Source of the DNA: JBHHXR01 sp046757205
GTDB taxonomy: Bacteria > Pseudomonadota > Alphaproteobacteria > Rhodobacterales > Rhodobacteraceae
Assembly: GCA_046757205.1 (NCBI GenBank)
Contig: JBHHXR010000166.1
Span: forward strand, 1 to 8,109
Direction of reading: 5' to 3'
Length of the DNA: 8,109 bases
The notes beneath the pieces were generated by a model, which did not search any database, had not been told where the DNA came from, and worked only from the letters and a program-made list of their open reading frames with translations. Numbering within the stretch: position 1 is the first letter of the stretch; every line of letters begins with the position of its first letter. The translations under genes were made by a program, and so were the position numbers. Shown here one piece after another: positions 5,668 to 8,109 of this stretch.

Positions 5668-5976
5668 ATGTTCAAACGTATTGCAACCGCATCGCTTATC
5701 TTCGGCATGGCCGCGGCGGCGCCTCCGGCGGCGGCGCAGGTAAGCTGCGCACAGCGCGAAAAGATCGTCCTGAAACTGGAAAAGACCTATGGCGAAAGCC
5801 GCACGGGCTCCGGCCTGAACGGCAATTCCTCGATGATCGAGATCTGGGCCTCGGCGAAAACCGGTACCTGGACAATCCTGATGACCCGGCCCGACGGCAT
5901 AAGCTGCGTCATGGCCACGGGTCAGGCGTGGGAAGACGTGCCGCTTGCGGCGGCATCGGCGGATGCGCCCGCCTGA
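5668..5976 (+). CDS. Small secreted protein of unknown function
   Basis: This 102-residue protein carries a Sec signal peptide: Lys3-Arg4, a hydrophobic core at about 5-18, and a likely cut after AAA at residue 23. The mature part is about 79 residues with exactly two cysteines, Cys27 and Cys80, that could form a disulphide in the periplasm. It reads as one compact domain (SMIEIWASAKTGTWTILMTR, then PDGISCVMATGQAWE). The ATG at 5668 is supported by GGAG (5658-5661), 6 nt upstream, and by the signal peptide directly following. The pattern resembles small periplasmic proteins I associate with Rhodobacteraceae, from memory only. It is convergent with the 60-residue minus-strand gene, 18 nt apart. 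No function is assigned. Confidence 0.8.
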   Translation: MFKRIATASLIFGMAAAAPPAAAQVSCAQREKIVLKLEKTYGESRTGSGLNGNSSMIEIWASAKTGTWTILMTRPDGISCVMATGQAWEDVPLAAASADAPA

Positions 5977-5994
5977 GCCGGCGCGGCAGCAGCG

Positions 5995-6177
5995 TCAGCT
6001 TTCGTTCGGCCCGCGCATCCTGCGGATGACCTCGCGAATGCGCCGCCAGTCCCCGGCCTGCGCCGCGTCGCCGCGTTCCTCGCATTCGCGGACCTTCTGC
6101 GCCGCTTCGGCTTCCGCTCTGTCGCCATGGGCGGACAGGAGCCTGCGGGCATAGTCTTCGACCTCCGCAGATTTCAT
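5995..6177 (-). CDS. Conserved-looking 60-residue soluble protein
   Basis: This 60-residue, highly charged, helical protein begins MKSAEVEDYARRLLSAHGDR. It continues with an alanine/glutamate-rich helix (AEAEAAQKVRECEE) and a basic C-terminal helix (WRRIREVIRRMRG). There is no signal peptide or membrane segment, so it is probably cytoplasmic. One cysteine (Cys32) is present. The ATG at 6177 is chosen because the minus strand carries AGGAGGAGAGG just upstream, a strong Shine-Dalgarno; the longer in-frame extension is low-quality sequence. The DYARRLLSAHGD-AEAEAAQK pattern resembles a short uncharacterised family in Rhodobacteraceae, from memory only. Its function is unknown. It lies between the two separated SOS polymerase genes, with no LexA box of its own seen. 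Confidence 0.8.
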   Translation of the reverse strand: MKSAEVEDYARRLLSAHGDRAEAEAAQKVRECEERGDAAQAGDWRRIREVIRRMRGPNES

Positions 6178-6502
6178 CGGCCTCTCCTCCTGCTGTGGGT
6201 TCACAATCCGGACTCTAGCACATTTCGGCGACCGTCTCGCCACCACCGCGCGACAACCGGAAGTACCTGCCGGAGGCATTTGAGATCCGACATCGCACCG
6301 GAACGATTGCGGCGACGCCGGGCCACATCTGGCGGACGCCCCACCGGGCGGAGATCCCGACAAGCGACGCCGCAGACAACGCCGGAAGACATGGCCGGAA
6401 GACATGGCCGAGCGTTGCCGTCGCATCCTCCCGTCATAACCGCCGGGCAGTCTGGCACCGCTGTCGTGCCGGGCCATTGGCCGGCCGAGCCTCCCGCCCC
6501 TC
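6178..6502. other. Non-coding stretch with 13-bp tandem repeat
   Basis: This 325-base gap between two minus-strand genes has no credible ORF. Its one clear feature is GCCGGAAGACATG repeated in tandem (6381-6393 and 6394-6406), followed by another GCCG. The Shine-Dalgarno of the 60-residue gene lies at its left edge. No convincing promoter or intrinsic terminator was found. Confidence 0.6.
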
Positions 6503-7099
6503 TTACTCGGCGATCCCGATCGGCATCTCGAAACTCGCCGACTTGTCCGAGTTCTGATCCCTGAACGTGGTTACCAGCACGTAGCTCCCTGGCCCGGCGC
6601 CGGTCAGGTTGTACGTAAGGTTGGCGTGGAATTCCTTGTTGCGCCGCCGCGTGTTCAGCGCAAGTTTCATGATATTCGGCATGTTCGCCAGCATCGCACC
6701 GTCCGCGGATTTCACCACAAGGTCAACGTCGAAGGCGATCCGCCAGACCCCCTCCGCCACCTTGCCGTAGCCGAAACCGTAGGGTTCGGCATAGATCACG
6801 ATGGGCTCCCCCGGCTTGTAGGTATCACTGTCGCGTTCGTTGAAAACGCCAAAACCGCTCGGGTCGCCATCTGCCAGCGCGACGGTGCTGAAACCCAGCG
6901 GAAGCTGCGTCCAGACTTCGTCAAGTATCTGCCGCGCACCGGCCACCGCCGCCGCGCCGTCACCCGCCGCGATCTGCGTTTCGACCTGCCCGGCCAGAGT
7001 TGATATCTGCCCCGCGAATACCGGCTGAAACGTCAGAGAACCGGCCAGAGCCGCCAGCAGCCCCAGCCCCCTGATCGTATGAAATTTGCATTTGGCCAT
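6503..7099 (-). CDS. Secreted beta-rich protein, unknown function
   Basis: This 198-residue exported protein starts with a Sec signal peptide: basic residues at 3-10, a hydrophobic core at about 11-24, and a likely cut after VFA at 29. Residues 30-70 are helical (AGQVETQIAAGDGAAAVAGARQ). From about 95 a beta-sandwich-like domain begins (YKPGEPIVIYAEPYGFGYG). It ends in a pattern I associate with Ig-like bacterial domains: PGSYVLVTTFRDQNSDKSAS then FEMPIGIAE. The ATG at 7099 is preferred over the upstream ATG at 7153 because GGGAGGGG lies just before it and the signal peptide starts there. It has no lipobox, so it is not a lipoprotein. It is transcribed divergently from dnaE2, about 200 nt apart. 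I do not recognise the family, and no enzyme motif is visible. Confidence 0.8.
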   Translation of the reverse strand: MAKCKFHTIRGLGLLAALAGSLTFQPVFAGQISTLAGQVETQIAAGDGAAAVAGARQILDEVWTQLPLGFSTVALADGDPSGFGVFNERDSDTYKPGEPIVIYAEPYGFGYGKVAEGVWRIAFDVDLVVKSADGAMLANMPNIMKLALNTRRRNKEFHANLTYNLTGAGPGSYVLVTTFRDQNSDKSASFEMPIGIAE

Positions 7100-7264
7100 C
7101 GGCCCCTCCCGGATTATCGATTGCCGGGAACGGAACCAGCACCCAACGCTCACGAAACTTTCGCGCCGTACCCGCGCCGGATCACGCTAACCCCGGCGGT
7201 TGGCAGCAAGCAAGGGACGAAGCGCCGCAGTACGATGAGAGATGCGCGGCGGCGGGCAAGTGAC

Positions 7265-7293
7265 TCCACATGAGAACAAAACGTGAATATAAT
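7265..7293 (+). promoter_or_regulatory. dnaE2 promoter with LexA box
   Basis: TCCACA (7265-7270) and the perfect -10 TATAAT (7288-7293) are 17 nt apart. Between them lies GAACAAAACGTGAAT (7274-7288), which matches the GAAC-N7-GAAC LexA operator except for the last base. LexA bound here would sit on the promoter. A start near 7300 puts the ATG (7302) at or next to the 5' end, so the message is probably leaderless; no Shine-Dalgarno is present. Confidence 0.87.
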
Positions 7294-7301
7294 GCGGCGT
7301 C

Positions 7302-8045
7302 ATGCCTTTCACCGAGCTTTGCATCACGTCGAATTTCAGCTTTCTCGCCGGCGGCAGCCATCCGGAGGAATACGCCCGGCGGGCGGCGGAACTGGGCATG
7401 GCGGCCTTTGCGGTGGCCGACCGCAACTCGGTCTCCGGCATCGTGCGGGCGCATTCCGAGTTGCGCGCCATCGCCCGCGAGGTGGCGGAGGCACAGGCGC
7501 GGTCCCGCGGCGAGGTGACCGGCCCCTCGACACTGGCCCACGCGTTGCCGCCCGACACCGTGGTGCCGCGGCTGATCCCGGCGGCGCGGGTCTGCCTGTC
7601 GGGCGGGCTGGAGGCAACCGCGCTGCCGGCGGACCGGGCCGGCTGGGGCAACCTCTGCAAGCTCCTGACGCGCGGCCGGCGGCGGGCGCCGAAAGGCGAG
7701 TGCGAGTTGCATCTGGCCGACCTTCTGGAACTGGGCGGCAACATTTGCTGGCTGATCCACCCGCCGCAGGGCACGACGCTGCGGGGCGGCGCGCGCGCGT
7801 GGCTGCGGCAGGCGCGGCGCCTTACGCGCCGCTTCGCCGATTGCCATCTGGCCGCCGCGCCGCGTTATGACGGGCTGGATGCCGGGCGGTTCGACCGGCT
7901 GGCGCGGGTGGCGGCGGGGCTGGGCATCCCGCTGGTCGCCACCGCCGCGCCGCTGAAGATACCCACCACGCCCAGGCACCAGGGCAGCGCCCCGTGGCGC
8001 CATCCCGTCATCCCGGCCACCACGCAGACGAACATGTATGGATAG
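7302..8045 (+). CDS. dnaE2: DnaE2 error-prone polymerase, N-terminal fragment
   Basis: The first 218 codons are the N-terminal PHP region of DnaE2, the SOS-induced C-family polymerase that acts with ImuB in mutagenic translesion synthesis. Family signatures are TSNFSFLAGGSHPEE (9-23), AVADRNSVSGIVRAH (37-51), the LCKLLTRGRRRAPKGECELH stretch (118-137) and the LARVAAGLGIPLVATAAPL stretch (200-218). After Leu218 (ending at 7955) the similarity stops. The frame then runs through 29 unrelated residues to TAG at 8043-8045. Full DnaE2 proteins exceed 1,000 residues, so about four-fifths, including the whole polymerase active site, is missing here. Downstream bases look like another gene on the opposite strand. 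The LexA-regulated promoter is intact, so the loss is either a recent rearrangement or a false assembly join. Confidence 0.88.
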   Translation: MPFTELCITSNFSFLAGGSHPEEYARRAAELGMAAFAVADRNSVSGIVRAHSELRAIAREVAEAQARSRGEVTGPSTLAHALPPDTVVPRLIPAARVCLSGGLEATALPADRAGWGNLCKLLTRGRRRAPKGECELHLADLLELGGNICWLIHPPQGTTLRGGARAWLRQARRLTRRFADCHLAAAPRYDGLDAGRFDRLARVAAGLGIPLVATAAPLKIPTTPRHQGSAPWRHPVIPATTQTNMYG

Positions 8046-8107
8046 AACATGTGCATGTGGCGCGGGATCGCTCCGTAGAAGATGATCGCGTACAGGATGT
8101 CGGTGAT
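7956..8107 (-). CDS. Membrane protein fragment cut at both ends
   Basis: Read on the minus strand from the window edge, the frame gives strongly hydrophobic sequence: ITDILYAIIFYGAIPRH, then MHMFYPYMFVCVVAGMTGWR, then HGALPWCLGVVGIFSG. This is two or three likely membrane helices. Near 7956 it runs into the antisense of dnaE2 and becomes Ser/Arg/Pro-rich, so its true C-terminal part is absent. Its N-terminal part lies beyond the window. I do not recognise the family. The membrane-like character is clear; that it is a piece of a real gene joined to dnaE2 by rearrangement or misassembly is inference. Confidence 0.5.
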
Positions 8108-8109
8108 GA

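Noticed and set aside
7182..8003. A long minus-strand frame over dnaE2
   Set aside because: It is shadow composition opposite a clear DnaE2 coding frame.
1..8109. CRISPR arrays, insertion sequences, integrase or toxin-antitoxin genes
   Set aside because: No spaced identical repeats, transposase-like protein or paired small toxin genes were seen in any frame.

Overview
The window is GC-rich (roughly two-thirds G+C by eye). Its gene content points to an alphaproteobacterium, most likely Rhodobacterales/Rhodobacteraceae: two GAAC-N7-GAAC type LexA boxes (the alphaproteobacterial SOS operator), an ImuB-type mutasome protein, the start of an error-prone DnaE2 polymerase, and two small proteins of a style common in that group. 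The taxonomic call is inference from gene style, not a database match.

Layout from left to right. (a) 61-250, minus strand: a compact structured transcript candidate with a very strong Shine-Dalgarno, an 18-codon ORF, two short hairpins, a distal sequence that can pair with the Shine-Dalgarno, and an intrinsic terminator. (b) 478-1269, plus: a haloacid dehalogenase type II-like HAD hydrolase. (c) 1289-1912, minus: a queuosine-precursor transporter of the YhhQ/VUT family. It is preceded on its own strand by a 30-nt element that folds as a class I preQ1 riboswitch, with a plausible promoter just upstream. (d) 2004-2743: about 740 bases with no convincing gene but with inverted repeats, ending in a 14-bp-stem hairpin. 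(e) 2814-3455, minus: a YihX-like HAD phosphatase. (f) 3742-5433, plus: a LexA box and imuB, with no imuA before it. (g) 5434-7200: a short regulatory-looking stretch, a small secreted protein (plus), a 60-residue soluble protein (minus), 325 non-coding bases, and a secreted beta-rich protein (minus). (h) 7265-8045, plus: a second LexA box inside a good sigma-70-type promoter, then the first about 218 codons of dnaE2.

At about 7956 the dnaE2 homology stops abruptly. The remaining bases read, on the opposite strand, as part of a multi-pass membrane protein. This is either a real rearrangement or a chimeric assembly join near a contig end.

Functionally, imuB and dnaE2 belong to the same SOS-induced translesion synthesis system. 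Here they are separate units about 1.9 kb apart, each with its own LexA box at nearly the same distance (27 and 28 nt from box start to ATG). The transporter and riboswitch form a self-contained queuosine-precursor sensing and uptake unit. The two HAD hydrolases are unrelated to each other beyond their fold.
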